A DNA stretch of 64,000 nt from Polaribacter sp. Q13 (GCF_016858305.2 NZ_CP074436.1:3058001-3122000); one strand, 5' to 3'. Positions 7,187-16,185 are shown, counted from the stretch's first letter. Notes: generated by a model from the sequence alone, not told the origin. Numbers and translations are program-made.

Positions 7187-7795
7187 ATGAAATCAATTTC
7201 AATTAAAGGATCAAAAAGAGAAAGCGTAGGTAAAGTAGCAACTAAGGCCTTACGTAATGCTGGTATGGTTCCTTGCGTTATATACGGAGGAGAAAACCCA
7301 ATACATTTTTCAGCAGAAGAAAAAGCGTTTAAAAAGTTGGTATTCACTCCAAATGTGTATACAGCAAGTTTAGATATTGATGGTCAAAAAATTCCAGCAA
7401 TTTTACAAGACATTCAGTTTCACCCAGTAACAGACAAAATTATTCATGTAGATTTTTATCAATTATTTGATGATAAAGAAATTACAATGAAAATTCCTGT
7501 ACAATTAACTGGTACTTCTCCAGGAGTATTAAATGGTGGTTCTTTACGTTTTACAAACCGTAAATTAAGAGTAAAAGCATTACCTGCTAACTTACCAGAT
7601 TTTGTAACTGCAGATATTTCTAAATTAAAAATTGGAAGTAAACTAGTAGTAACTTCATTGGCAACAGAAGGGTATACGTTTATGCACCCAGACAATACAG
7701 TTGTTGTTCAGGTTAGAACTTCTAGAAATGCAAGTGTAGAAGAAGGAGAAGAAGAAGAAGAAGGAGCAGAAGCAACAGAAGCTGCAGCAGAATAA
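7187..7795 (+). CDS. rplY: 50S ribosomal protein L25/general stress protein Ctc
   Basis: A 202-residue long-form L25 (TL5/Ctc type) that binds 5S rRNA. The N-terminal L25 domain (about 1-90, with [13 protein letters not shown]) is followed by the TL5 beta domain (about 95-180). A highly acidic Glu/Ala tail (about 183-202) closes the protein, as in other Bacteroidota. It is likely co-transcribed with prs and is ended by a strong terminator at 7819-7850. Confidence 0.96.
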   Translation: MKSISIKGSKRESVGKVATKALRNAGMVPCVIYGGENPIHFSAEEKAFKKLVFTPNVYTASLDIDGQKIPAILQDIQFHPVTDKIIHVDFYQLFDDKEITMKIPVQLTGTSPGVLNGGSLRFTNRKLRVKALPANLPDFVTADISKLKIGSKLVVTSLATEGYTFMHPDNTVVVQVRTSRNASVEEGEEEEEGAEATEAAAE

Positions 7796-7818
7796 ATTTT
7801 ATTCAAAACATAAATTTC

Positions 7819-7850
7819 AAAAAGCGTTACAATTCTGTAACGCTTTTTTT
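7819..7850 (+). terminator. Terminator after prs-rplY
   Basis: A stem of AAAAGCGTTAC with GTAACGCTTTT around a 6-base loop, followed by a T-run. Confidence 0.88.
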
Positions 7851-7909
7851 ATGCTCTAAATTTATTATCATTGAATTTATTTTGAGGCTTATAATTATAT
7901 TTTGCAATC

Positions 7910-7917
7910 TAAATTTG
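7910..7917 (+). promoter_or_regulatory. -7 box (TAAATTTG) for pth
   Basis: TAAATTTG matches TAnnTTTG. A TTTG at 7881-7884 is 25 bases upstream, slightly beyond the usual spacing. It supports the upstream start of pth. Confidence 0.4.
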
Positions 7918-7941
7918 TATAATTCTTCTTATTTTTGAAGA

Positions 7942-8571
7942 ATGAAATTCAAAAACTTTTTTTCTAAAATAGTTGGTATAAAAGTTGAATATAAAGAAGA
8001 GTTGATGAAGAAATTTTTAATTATTGGTTTAGGTAATATTGGTGAAAAGTATGTAAATACGCGTCATAATATTGGGTTTAAAATTGTTGATGAAGTAGCA
8101 GAAGAGCACAACGTAACTTTTGAGACTGAAAAGCTTGGAGATGTAGCTACGTTTCGTTTTAAAGGAAGAACTTTTGTTTTGCTAAAGCCAAGTACATTTA
8201 TGAATTTAAGTGGTAAAGCAGTAAAGTATTGGATGGATAAAGAAAATATATCCGTAGAAAATATTTTAGTGGTTACAGATGATGTAAATATAGATTTTGG
8301 TGTTATCCGTGTAAAAGCAAAAGGTTCTGCTGGCGGACATAATGGACTTAAAGATATTCAAGAAAAGTTGAATTCGCAGCAATACGCTCGTTTTAGATTT
8401 GGTGTTGGTGGTAATTATAGTAGAGGTAGGCAAGTAGATTATGTACTTGGCGAGTGGAATAAAGAAGAAACCAGTGAGTTAATAGAGCGTTTGCCAACAT
8501 CAGCTAAAGTAATTACTTCTTTTGGTACTGCTGGCCTAAATAATACGATGAATACGTTTAACGGTAAGTAA
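7942..8571 (+). CDS. pth: Peptidyl-tRNA hydrolase
   Basis: Cleaves peptidyl-tRNA released from stalled ribosomes. The enzyme core starts at MKKFLIIGLGNIGEKY (residue 22) and carries the conserved Asn and catalytic His of NTRHNIGFK, then KPSTFMNLSGKAV and the substrate Asp in TDDVNIDFG. From the 7942 ATG the protein is 209 residues. An internal ATG at 8005 would give 188, close to the canonical size. Flavobacterial homologs often carry a short N-terminal extension, so 7942 is kept with modest confidence for the start. Confidence 0.95.
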   Translation: MKFKNFFSKIVGIKVEYKEELMKKFLIIGLGNIGEKYVNTRHNIGFKIVDEVAEEHNVTFETEKLGDVATFRFKGRTFVLLKPSTFMNLSGKAVKYWMDKENISVENILVVTDDVNIDFGVIRVKAKGSAGGHNGLKDIQEKLNSQQYARFRFGVGGNYSRGRQVDYVLGEWNKEETSELIERLPTSAKVITSFGTAGLNNTMNTFNGK

Positions 8572-8670
8572 TTCTTAAAAGTAGCTCCTTGTCAACCTGA
8601 ATTTATTTCAGGTTCTTATGGTTTTAATTATTATTGTATTAAAACTCTAAAATAAGGTTAGTGTTAAAAT

Positions 8671-8722
8671 AAACTTTAATAAAAAAGGTATCTATTTCTA
8701 GATACCTTTTTTATTAAAGTTT
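8671..8722. terminator. Bidirectional terminator with a perfect 24-bp stem
   Basis: The arms 8671-8694 and 8699-8722 are exact reverse complements around the loop TTTC. The ends are A/T-rich and the centre is GGTATCTA/TAGATACC. It lies between the converging pth and lipoprotein genes and can serve both. Confidence 0.9.
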
Positions 8723-8732
8723 ACTTACTTTT

Positions 8733-9239
8733 TTAATTTCTTTCTAAAGTAATGTCTGTAATAGAATCTATTCTAACGTCACCTGTTCCTTCAACTGTTT
8801 GTTTTAGTACCATTTTATCTTCATTAAAAGATTTAATATCAAAAGAACCACCAACAAAAGATCCGTCTTCAGAAGCTATAAGAGTAATTTTTTTATCTGT
8901 TGCGTTTAAAGAGTAATTTCCACTAGAAGTAATAATTTCTACATTTTGTTCACCTTTATTTGGTGTTAATATAAAGTTTCCATCAATGCTATATGTTCCA
9001 TCTGCTTTTAATTCTACAACTACTTTAAAAGTACTTCCTGTTTTTGTAGTTGTCGAAAGTGTAGATTCATTACCATTAGAAGCTGTTGCTATTTCTGTTT
9101 CTACAGATTTATAAGCTGTAAGGTTATAACTACCAACTAAATTGGTTGCTACTAACTCAAGAGAATTGTCATCGTCACTACTACAGCTTGTAATAGAGAT
9201 TGCGATAAATAATACTAAAATAGATTTTAATAATTTCAT
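8733..9239 (-). CDS. Lipocalin-like lipoprotein of unknown function
   Basis: A 168-residue putative lipoprotein. The signal peptide MKLLKSILVLFIAISITSC ends in a lipobox (Cys19), followed by SSDDD, a common export signal for Bacteroidota surface lipoproteins. The rest is beta-rich (VGSYNLTAYKS, ADGTYSIDGNF, LKQTVEG) and resembles DUF-type lipocalin-like domains. The ATG at 9239 is chosen over one 21 codons upstream because it starts the signal peptide and leaves room for a -7 box. Confidence 0.8.
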   Translation of the reverse strand: MKLLKSILVLFIAISITSCSSDDDNSLELVATNLVGSYNLTAYKSVETEIATASNGNESTLSTTTKTGSTFKVVVELKADGTYSIDGNFILTPNKGEQNVEIITSSGNYSLNATDKKITLIASEDGSFVGGSFDIKSFNEDKMVLKQTVEGTGDVRIDSITDITLERN

Positions 9240-9257
9240 AATATTTTGATTTTTGGG

Positions 9258-9265
9258 CAAATATA
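9258..9265 (-). promoter_or_regulatory. -7 box (TATATTTG) for the lipocalin-like lipoprotein
   Basis: On the minus strand TATATTTG lies 18 bases before the chosen ATG at 9239. It overlaps the region that the longer reading frame would translate, so it supports the shorter start. Confidence 0.4.
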
Positions 9266-9320
9266 AGCCATAATTTAAAATGGTACTATTAAAAAATAGC
9301 ACTTTTTTAAGTATAGAATG

Positions 9321-9770
9321 TTAATTTTCACTAGCATACCATTCTGCAAAGCTAGAATCTGTTTCTTGTAGTTTTATAGAATATAATTTGATGTTTTTTG
9401 GTAATCTATTTTTAATCTTTGCAGCAAAATCTATCACCATCATTTCACTTGTTGGCTGATAATCAACTAAAATAACATGATGATCTCTTGCCTGTAATTC
9501 TTTTGCTAACTCAATATGAGGTGTGTTTTTATTAAAAACCGTTGCGTGGTCAAAAATATCTACAACCTCTTCATTTACAATCTTTTTTAAATCACCAAAG
9601 TCAATCACCATACCAAATTTTACATTAGTATTGTCTTTAATTGGTTTTCCAGAAACAGTTACAGAAAGTTTGTAAGAATGTCCGTGAACGTTTTTACATT
9701 TTCCATCATAACCATATAAAGCATGGCCTGTTTCAAAACTGAATTGTTTTGTAATTCTAATTGTACTCAT
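9321..9770 (-). CDS. queD: 6-carboxytetrahydropterin synthase / 6-pyruvoyl-tetrahydropterin synthase family
   Basis: A 149-residue T-fold enzyme. The zinc-binding His residues sit in FETGHALYG and NVHGHSYKL, with the catalytic Cys in GKCKNVHGH. QueD converts dihydroneopterin triphosphate to 6-carboxytetrahydropterin for queuosine. PTPS relatives make pyruvoyl-tetrahydropterin. The Cys-(x)3-HGH arrangement fits QueD. No other queuosine gene is in the window, so the exact reaction is inferred from family. Confidence 0.9.
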   Translation of the reverse strand: MSTIRITKQFSFETGHALYGYDGKCKNVHGHSYKLSVTVSGKPIKDNTNVKFGMVIDFGDLKKIVNEEVVDIFDHATVFNKNTPHIELAKELQARDHHVILVDYQPTSEMMVIDFAAKIKNRLPKNIKLYSIKLQETDSSFAEWYASEN

Positions 9771-9875
9771 CTGTATTTTCTATTAGTTTGTCATTTCGAA
9801 ATAAGGAGCGATTTAGAAATCTAATTAATGTAAGATTTCTTCTCATTCGTTATTCGAAAGGATAAATCATTATAA
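9771..9875. repeat. Intergenic repeat-like sequence
   Basis: Contains GTCATTTCGAAATAAGGAG followed by AGAAATCT and TTCGTTATTCGAAAGG, a style of intergenic sequence often seen scattered in flavobacterial genomes. Similar text (GTCATTCCGAAATGAG) occurs at 18738. No gene is seen. Confidence 0.4.
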
Positions 9876-9959
9876 TTATCTTCTGTTTCTAAATTTGTTG
9901 TAAAAATAAACAATAACCAAAGCTATGGCCAATCCTAAAAATAAAAAATTTCCTCCCAT
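9876..9959 (-). CDS. 27-residue single-helix membrane miniprotein (hypothetical)
   Basis: A short open frame starts 15 bases after the GH3 gene stops. It encodes MGGN, a hydrophobic helix FLFLGLAIALVIVYFY and the positive tail NKFRNRR. The sharp helix plus positive-inside tail and the position at the end of an operon make a real small membrane protein plausible. No family is recognised, and it could be chance in AT-rich DNA. Confidence 0.4.
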   Translation of the reverse strand: MGGNFLFLGLAIALVIVYFYNKFRNRR

Positions 9960-9974
9960 TTTGTGTGTATTTTG

Positions 9975-11474
9975 TTACTCTTTAATTAAAAAATTATTTA
10001 AAACATCAGCAATTTTTCTATTATCAGATAATTGCGGAATCTTATTCTGTCCTCCAAATTTACCAATAGATTTCATATATTCATGAAAACCACCTTTTTT
10101 AACTTTTCTAATAATTAAAGGACGTAAAACTTTTCCTTCAATTAAGTCTATATAATAAATATTTTGAGCTTGCATAGATGCATCAATCTTAGCTGCAAAA
10201 GCCTCTAAATTTTCTGGCTCATTTTCAAACTCTATAAACCACTCATGATACGGCAAACCACTTTCCGGACTCACTTGTGGAGCTACAGTAAATTCACTAA
10301 TATTTATATTTGTACCTGTAATAGAGTCGTTTAATGCTTTTTCTACTTCTTTACCAATAACGTGTTCGCCAAAGGCGGATATAAAATGTTTTATTCTTCC
10401 GGTAACTTTAATTCTATAAGGTTTTGTTGATGTAAACTCTACGGTATCACCAATATTATAGCCCCAAAGACCTGCTGTAGTATTTAAAATGATGGCATAA
10501 TTAACGCCTATTTTTACCTCTTTTAAAGAAATTCGTGTTGGGTTATCATTAAAAAATTCATCCGCAGGAATAAACTCATAGAAAATACCAGAATCTAATT
10601 GCAATAACATTCCCTTTTCTGTTTGAGAATCTTGATATGCAATAAACCCTTCTGATGCAGGATATAATTCTATATAATCTATTTTTTTACCAATTAAACT
10701 TTCAAATTTGTTTTTATATGGTTCAAAATTTACGCCTCCGTAAATAAAGAAATTAAAATTTGGAAACAATTCTGAAACCGATTTACCTGTTTTTTCAATT
10801 AGTTTTTCGAAATACATTTGCACCCAAGAAGGAATTCCGCTAATTACAGACATGTCTTCATTAATGGTTTCTTCTACAATGGCATTTACTTTGGTATCCC
10901 AATCTTCTATGCAGTTGGTTTCCCAACTTGGTAACCTGTTTTTTAATAAGTATTGAGGTACATAATGCGCTACAATTCCACTTAATCTGCCTAGTTTTAC
11001 ACCATTTTTATCACTTAAAATAGGGCTTCCTTGTAAAAAAATCATTTTTCCATCAACAAAACTCGCGTCATTTTTTTCTTTAATATAAAATAACAGCGCA
11101 TTTCTAGCTGCTTTAATATGCGTAGGCATAGAATCTTTGGTAATCGGAATAAATTTTGCGCCAGAAGTTGTACCAGAAGTTTTTGCAAAATAAAGAGGTT
11201 TTCCGGTCCAAAGAACATCAGATTCACCAGCTACAATTCTATCTACATAAGGTCTTAATCCTTCGTAGTCAGTTACCTTAACTTCTTTTTTGAAATCATT
11301 ATAATTAGATATAGAAGAAAAATTATGATCTTTTCCAAAAGCAGTTTTACTTCCTACAGCAATTAAGTTTTTAAAAACTTTTTCTTGCGTTTTATGAGGG
11401 TTATTTGCCCATTTATAAACTTTCTTAGTTGCAATTTTAGCAAACGGAATTGCAAAAAGTGATTTGATACTCAT
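9975..11474 (-). CDS. GH3 family protein (acyl-acid-amido synthetase-like)
   Basis: A 499-residue member of the GH3 superfamily, named for plant auxin-responsive enzymes that adenylate acyl acids and join them to amino acids. Motifs include the phosphate-binding AKTSGTTSGAKFIP (about residues 107-120), LYPASEGFIAYQ and NTTAGLWGYNIGDTVEFT, all in family order. The substrate in Bacteroidota is unknown. Its ATG overlaps the stop of the upstream M23 peptidase gene (TAATG), suggesting translational coupling and a possible envelope link. Confidence 0.9.
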   Translation of the reverse strand: MSIKSLFAIPFAKIATKKVYKWANNPHKTQEKVFKNLIAVGSKTAFGKDHNFSSISNYNDFKKEVKVTDYEGLRPYVDRIVAGESDVLWTGKPLYFAKTSGTTSGAKFIPITKDSMPTHIKAARNALLFYIKEKNDASFVDGKMIFLQGSPILSDKNGVKLGRLSGIVAHYVPQYLLKNRLPSWETNCIEDWDTKVNAIVEETINEDMSVISGIPSWVQMYFEKLIEKTGKSVSELFPNFNFFIYGGVNFEPYKNKFESLIGKKIDYIELYPASEGFIAYQDSQTEKGMLLQLDSGIFYEFIPADEFFNDNPTRISLKEVKIGVNYAIILNTTAGLWGYNIGDTVEFTSTKPYRIKVTGRIKHFISAFGEHVIGKEVEKALNDSITGTNINISEFTVAPQVSPESGLPYHEWFIEFENEPENLEAFAAKIDASMQAQNIYYIDLIEGKVLRPLIIRKVKKGGFHEYMKSIGKFGGQNKIPQLSDNRKIADVLNNFLIKE

Positions 11475-12340
11475 TATTTAAAATCTATAAAATTTGTTGG
11501 GTTTACGGCATAACCACCGCTCCAGAGTTCAAAATGTAAATGTGGTCCTGTGGTTAATTCTCCCGTAGAACCTACGCTGGCAATTACTTCGCCAGATTTT
11601 ACAAAATCTCCTTGTTTTTTTAGTAAATTTCCATTGTGTTTGTATACAGAAATATAATCTTTAGCATGTTTTAAAATAATAACGTAACCTGTTTCTGTGG
11701 TCCAACCAGAAAAAATAACAGTACCATCTGCAGTTGCTTTAATTGGTGTACCTGTTTTTGCGGTAATATCTACGGCAAAATGCTTAGAGGTAGCGTCGAA
11801 ACCTTGAGAAATAGTACCGTTTAAAGGTGCAAAAAATACAATTTTAACATTGCTTTGAGCATTTTGTTCAATGGCAAAACGATTCTCACTTTCTACTTTT
11901 TCTCTAAATAAAGAGTCTTCTTTAGTAGCACTTAACGCACTTTCATCTATCAATCGATGTCTTGTTTCGTTTTGTATAGAATCGATGCTTTCAGGTTCAA
12001 TTTCACCTGTTAAAACAGGTTTTAATGCTTTTGTATAGTTTTCTAAAACAGTTAATTTAATTTTTAAAGAATCGGCTTCAAAAGTTAAATTGGCAGCCTT
12101 TCTTTTTAAAGAAGTAGAAGAGTAACCCGGAATATATTCTTTTAAGGGAGTAAAAGCAATTAATAAAATAGTACCAGCAATTAACAATATAGAGAAAAAT
12201 CCACCGAAAACAAATACATTTAATCTTGATAGTTTTAAAGAAAAACGCTCTTCAAAAGTGTCTTCATTTAAAACCACCAACCGGTATTTATCAGTTAGTT
12301 TTTGTTTAAGTTTTCCTTTCTTTTTATTCTTATTCCCCAC
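11474..12340 (-). CDS. M23 family metallopeptidase (LytM-type murein hydrolase or regulator)
   Basis: A 288-residue single-pass membrane protein with a Lys-rich cytoplasmic N-terminus, a membrane helix at about 43-66 and a periplasmic coiled segment. The C-terminal LytM domain (about 180-285) has the zinc ligands HFAVD and HLHFE, so it may be catalytically active on peptidoglycan cross-links. It overlaps the GH3 start by one base and lies 84 bases after nadD. Confidence 0.93.
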   Translation of the reverse strand: MGNKNKKKGKLKQKLTDKYRLVVLNEDTFEERFSLKLSRLNVFVFGGFFSILLIAGTILLIAFTPLKEYIPGYSSTSLKRKAANLTFEADSLKIKLTVLENYTKALKPVLTGEIEPESIDSIQNETRHRLIDESALSATKEDSLFREKVESENRFAIEQNAQSNVKIVFFAPLNGTISQGFDATSKHFAVDITAKTGTPIKATADGTVIFSGWTTETGYVIILKHAKDYISVYKHNGNLLKKQGDFVKSGEVIASVGSTGELTTGPHLHFELWSGGYAVNPTNFIDFK

Positions 12341-12424
12341 AAAAAATTATTTGATTTTTAATAAATATATAACGAAACCCTTATAGAAATTAGTATCTCT
12401 AATAGTGGTATAAATATAATTTAA

Positions 12425-13006
12425 TTATTTTCTATAAAAGTTCATTTCATCAACATATTCCCAAACCTCTTTAGATAAGAGAGGTTGTACGTTTTTTTGA
12501 TTTTTTATTCCGTTTCTAATCGCAGTAGAAGAAATCTGTACAATGGGTGCTTCTACTTTATGAATTTTAGGGTGATTTTTAAATTGATGCTCTACTTTTC
12601 CGTCAGCAATTCTTGGGTATACATAAATGTGATGATGCTCTAAAATAGTTTCATAATTTTTCCATTTATGCAGACTTTTTAAATTGTCTTCACCCATAAT
12701 TAAACAGAATTCTTTATCTGGATAATTTTCAGAAATATGAGCTAATGTATGAACAGTATAGTTGGGTTGTGGTAATTTAAACTCAATATTAGAAGGTTTA
12801 ATCTTCGGATAATTTTCTGTTGCTCTATAAGCCATTTCAAAACGATGATGATTGTCTAGTAAAGAGCTTTTCTTCTTAAAGGGATTATGTGGCGTTACAA
12901 CCATCCAAATTTCATCTAAATCTGCATATTCTACCATGTGATTGGCAATAATTAAATGCCCTATATGGATTGGGTTAAATGTACCAAAATATAAACCTAT
13001 TTTCAT
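12425..13006 (-). CDS. nadD: Nicotinate-nucleotide adenylyltransferase
   Basis: A 193-residue enzyme making deamido-NAD from nicotinate mononucleotide and ATP. The nucleotidyl-transferase signature GTFNPIHIGHLIIA, the HNPFKKK loop and the C-terminal ISSTAIRNGI motif are all present. It follows gmk by 31 bases on the same strand, in the yicC-gmk-nadD order frequent in flavobacteria. Confidence 0.97.
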   Translation of the reverse strand: MKIGLYFGTFNPIHIGHLIIANHMVEYADLDEIWMVVTPHNPFKKKSSLLDNHHRFEMAYRATENYPKIKPSNIEFKLPQPNYTVHTLAHISENYPDKEFCLIMGEDNLKSLHKWKNYETILEHHHIYVYPRIADGKVEHQFKNHPKIHKVEAPIVQISSTAIRNGIKNQKNVQPLLSKEVWEYVDEMNFYRK

Positions 13007-13037
13007 TTTTATGCTTTTCGCTGTTCGCCTTTTGCCT

Positions 13038-13619
13038 TTAGTTTAACTCTAAAAAATCACTCATTAAATCTTCTGCTTCTTGTAAAGCATCTTCTAAAAT
13101 GTAATTCTTTATAATTTTATCAAACTGTGGTGCGGTTGCTAATTCTACAGAAGCTTTTGCAATACGCATGTTTATTTTATCTTCACTTTCTGTAGAACGT
13201 TTTTTTAAACGAATTTTTAACTCATCTACACTTGGTGGTTTTACAAAAACAGACAATGTTTCGTTTGGGTATTTCTTTTTAATACGTAAGCCTCCAACTA
13301 CATCAATATCAAAAATAACATGTTTTTTTAACGCCCAAATGCGCTCAACTTCACTTTTTAAAGTGCCGTAAAAGTTATCTCTGTATACTTCTTCCCATTC
13401 TAAAAATTCATCAGCCTTAATTTTATCCTTAAATTCTCTTAGGTTGATGAAATAATAATCCTCTCCGTCTTTTTCTTCACCTCTAGGTTCTCTAGAAGTA
13501 GCAGAAATAGAAAATTCTAAATTAAATCTTTCTTGCTTTAATAAATGGCGTACAATAGTTGTTTTTCCTGAACCAGAAGGCGCCGAAAAGACGAATAATT
13601 TTCCTTTAAAATCTGACAT
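13038..13619 (-). CDS. gmk: Guanylate kinase
   Basis: A 193-residue enzyme that phosphorylates GMP to GDP. The P-loop FSAPSGSGKTTIV lies at residues 11-23. The GMP-binding region TSREPRGEEKDGEDYYF and the lid Arg residues (KRSTESEDKINMR) are intact. It is the second gene in yicC-gmk-nadD. Confidence 0.97.
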   Translation of the reverse strand: MSDFKGKLFVFSAPSGSGKTTIVRHLLKQERFNLEFSISATSREPRGEEKDGEDYYFINLREFKDKIKADEFLEWEEVYRDNFYGTLKSEVERIWALKKHVIFDIDVVGGLRIKKKYPNETLSVFVKPPSVDELKIRLKKRSTESEDKINMRIAKASVELATAPQFDKIIKNYILEDALQEAEDLMSDFLELN

Positions 13620-13714
13620 AAATTTTTAGTTTTTGTCATGCTGAACTTGTTTCAGCATCTTATCGTTAGAATATTGTAGAGAGCTACATGGTTTTTAAAA
13701 CCTTGCAGAAAACC
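13620..13714. repeat. Short intergenic repeat-like spacer (yicC-gmk)
   Basis: Contains GTCATGCTGAACTTG followed by TTTCAGCATCTT, giving a GCTGAA...TTCAGC inverted repeat, and further on a GGTTTTTAAAACC hairpin. It resembles scattered flavobacterial intergenic repeats. No gene is seen. Confidence 0.4.
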
Positions 13715-14581
13715 TTACAATACGTTTAAAATTTGCTCTTTAATTTGCTCTAATTCGTTTTTCATTTGAATTACTGCTTTTTGCATCGGGGCAAAATTAG
13801 CTTTAGAACCAGTAGTGTTTATTTCTCTACCCATTTCTTGCACTATAAAGCCTAATTTTTTACCATTAGAATCTTCAGACTCCATGGTTTGTAGGAAATA
13901 ATCTAAATGATTAGCCAAACGAACTTTCTCTTCATTAATATCTAATTTTTCTAGATAATAAATCAATTCTTGTTCAAAACGATTTTCATCAGTATCTACT
14001 TTTAAATCGTCTATAGCCTTTTTTAAACGTGTTCTTACGTTTTCTACTCTATCACCATCAAAAGCTTTTACTTCTTCTAAATATTTTTTGATATTGGCAA
14101 TTCTTTCTTTAAAATCTATTTCTAAAGAAGCAGCTTCATCAATTCTATATTGTACAATATCTTTAATAGCAATATCTACACTTTCGTTGATAAGATTCCA
14201 CTCGTTTTCATCTAATTCTTCACGTTCTGTTTTTAAAGCATCAGGCATTCTTACGGCCATTTTTAACAACTCAACATCATCAGAAGTACCAGTTTGTACA
14301 ACATTTCTTAGTTGTTGCATGTATTCTTTTACAACTCCGTGATTAATAGTAGTAGAAGTTTCATCTGCAGTCATTTCTACAAAAATTGAAAAATCTACTT
14401 TACCACGAACTAAAGCACTAGCCAATTTTTTACGAACTGCCAATTCTTTTTCTTTGTAATAAGAAGGAATACGAACGTTTAAATCGAGATTTTTACTGTT
14501 TAAAGATTTAATTTCTATGGTTACTTTTTTTGTAGGTAATTGTAATACAGACTTACCATAACCAGTCATAGATTGAATCAT
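13715..14581 (-). CDS. yicC: YicC family endoribonuclease
   Basis: A 288-residue protein with the N-terminal signature MIQSMTGYGKS and a C-terminal DUF1732 part (GKKLGFIVQEMGREINTTGSKA) typical of YicC. E. coli YicC is reported to be an endoribonuclease acting on small RNAs. The gene precedes gmk, a classic conserved neighbourhood. Confidence 0.95.
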   Translation of the reverse strand: MIQSMTGYGKSVLQLPTKKVTIEIKSLNSKNLDLNVRIPSYYKEKELAVRKKLASALVRGKVDFSIFVEMTADETSTTINHGVVKEYMQQLRNVVQTGTSDDVELLKMAVRMPDALKTEREELDENEWNLINESVDIAIKDIVQYRIDEAASLEIDFKERIANIKKYLEEVKAFDGDRVENVRTRLKKAIDDLKVDTDENRFEQELIYYLEKLDINEEKVRLANHLDYFLQTMESEDSNGKKLGFIVQEMGREINTTGSKANFAPMQKAVIQMKNELEQIKEQILNVL

Positions 14582-14617
14582 AAAAGGTACATTTTATTTG
14601 AAAGGCAAATATAGTTT

Positions 14618-15547
14618 TTATTTAGCAGAATTTTCTACTTGCTTGGTTACTAAATACACGCCAGAAAAGATAAGTAATGTAGCACTAATTTTCACAAAGT
14701 TTAAAGAGTCGCTACCCACAATTAATGCAAAAATAGTTGCAATTACTGGTTGTAAATAAATAAAAACACTTACAGTTGTTGGTTTTAATTTTGATAAACC
14801 ATATAAGTTGAAAAGATAGGTGATGCAAGAGGTGAAGACAACTACGTAGCCAATATTCCAATAAATGTTTGTAGGCATTTCTTGCCATTTGACAGCAGTT
14901 AATTCGTTGTAACCAAAAGGAATTGTAAAAATTAGTCCAAATAAGTATAACCATTTTACCAGAACTATTGGATGGTATTTTGCAGTTAAATTTTTAGAAA
15001 TCACTAAATATAGTCCATAAGAAGCAGCATTTACAAATACTAAAAAATTACCCCAATTGCTGTTAGTAGCATTTGTGTCTGATGAATTACCATACGTAAT
15101 TAGTAAAACGGTACCTATTAAACCGATGATAACTCCTACAATTCTTTGTTTACCAATTGCTTTTCGTATTAATATACTAGAGAAAATTAGCACCAAAATA
15201 GGAGAGGTAACCATCATTACAGAAGCGCTAATAGGAGTAGTTAGGCTTAATCCTTTAAAAAAGGAAAGCATATTTAAACCAACTCCAAAAAAGGAAGCCA
15301 AAAGTATTTTTAGATAATCTTCTTTTTCTATTTTTTGTGAGGTAATAAACAAGCCAAGAATCCAGAAAATAGTAGTTGCTCCAAGAACTCTTATTAAAAT
15401 AAAACCAAATGGTTTTACATAGATGGGCATTACTTCTTTGGCAATCGTATAATTAAGTCCGTAAATTAATGTAGCTATAGAAACAGCAATTAATGCTAAT
15501 GTTCTTTGATTTATTTTCAATATTAAAATTCTAAAATGAGCAAGCAA
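14618..15547 (-). CDS. EamA/DMT family transporter
   Basis: About 309 residues with ten hydrophobic helices in two EamA repeats (the first begins at ATLIYGLNYTIAKE, the second at GNFLVFVNAASYGLYLV). Such proteins export metabolites, but the substrate cannot be read from sequence. The start is uncertain: a TTG at 15520 (MKINQRT...) is a good alternative to the ATG at 15547 because homologs usually begin near that point. Confidence 0.9.
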   Translation of the reverse strand: MLAHFRILILKINQRTLALIAVSIATLIYGLNYTIAKEVMPIYVKPFGFILIRVLGATTIFWILGLFITSQKIEKEDYLKILLASFFGVGLNMLSFFKGLSLTTPISASVMMVTSPILVLIFSSILIRKAIGKQRIVGVIIGLIGTVLLITYGNSSDTNATNSNWGNFLVFVNAASYGLYLVISKNLTAKYHPIVLVKWLYLFGLIFTIPFGYNELTAVKWQEMPTNIYWNIGYVVVFTSCITYLFNLYGLSKLKPTTVSVFIYLQPVIATIFALIVGSDSLNFVKISATLLIFSGVYLVTKQVENSAK

Positions 15548-15576
15548 AGTTGAGGATAAATTTTAATTTATAGCAC

Positions 15577-15611
15577 AAAAAAAGAGTTTCAAATTTTTTT
15601 GAAACTCTTTT
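15577..15611 (-). terminator. Terminator after the BON-LysM gene
   Basis: A 14-bp perfect stem (AAAAGAGTTTCAAA with TTTGAAACTCTTTT) and a minus-strand T-run, 25 bases beyond the stop codon. Confidence 0.88.
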
Positions 15612-15635
15612 AAAGTTGGTTGGTTGATTTTGAAA

Positions 15636-16106
15636 TTAATCCACTAAAGGTGGTATTCTTAAAACTTGACCAGGATAAATTTTATCTGGATGCGATAACA
15701 TAGGTTTGTTAGCTTCAAAAATTACAGGGTATTTCATTGCGTTACCATAATAAGTTTTTGCAATTTTACCTAAAGTATCTCCGCTTTCTACTGTGTGAAA
15801 TTGAGCCATTGCAGCCTCTTCAATAACTTCTACTTCTGCAACAGTTAAGTTGTCTTCTACAGATGCAACACCATTGGTGTTACCTACTACTAAAACTACT
15901 TTTTCTTTGGTAGCTAAATCTGCAGTTTCTCCCCAAAGTTTTACAGCATCATCTTCTACTTCAATAGATAAGTCTGTAACCTCTAAATCTAAAGCCGCAA
16001 TAGCGTTTCTTAATTGGCCAGATTTGTCAGCATTTTCTTCCTCTGTAGTTTTTCCAATACCGAAAACTTTTGCTCCAGCATTTTTAATGAATGAAAAAAT
16101 TCCCAT
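15636..16106 (-). CDS. BON and LysM domain protein (YgaU/Kbp-like)
   Basis: A 156-residue protein that starts MGIFSFIKNAGAKVFG, exactly the YgaU/Kbp type N-terminus. A BON domain spans about 28-95 (VEVEDDAVKLWGETADL..ASVEDNL), and a LysM domain about 103-153 (HTVESGDTLGKIAKTYYGN..IYPGQVLRIP). E. coli Kbp is a cytoplasmic potassium-binding protein, and the absence of a signal peptide agrees. The ATG at 16106 is preferred to one 18 codons upstream that adds unrelated residues. Confidence 0.92.
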   Translation of the reverse strand: MGIFSFIKNAGAKVFGIGKTTEEENADKSGQLRNAIAALDLEVTDLSIEVEDDAVKLWGETADLATKEKVVLVVGNTNGVASVEDNLTVAEVEVIEEAAMAQFHTVESGDTLGKIAKTYYGNAMKYPVIFEANKPMLSHPDKIYPGQVLRIPPLVD

Positions 16107-16177
16107 TTTTTTAAATGTTTTTGTTAAAATTTTAATTTTTTGTACTGATGCAAGATACAAATTTTAGACAATTGTTT

Positions 16178-16185
16178 TACTTTTG
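16178..16185 (+). promoter_or_regulatory. -7 box (TACTTTTG) for upp
   Basis: TACTTTTG matches TAnnTTTG, 19 bases before the upp ATG at 16205. It lies inside a longer reading frame starting at 16148, which supports the shorter start. Confidence 0.5.
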
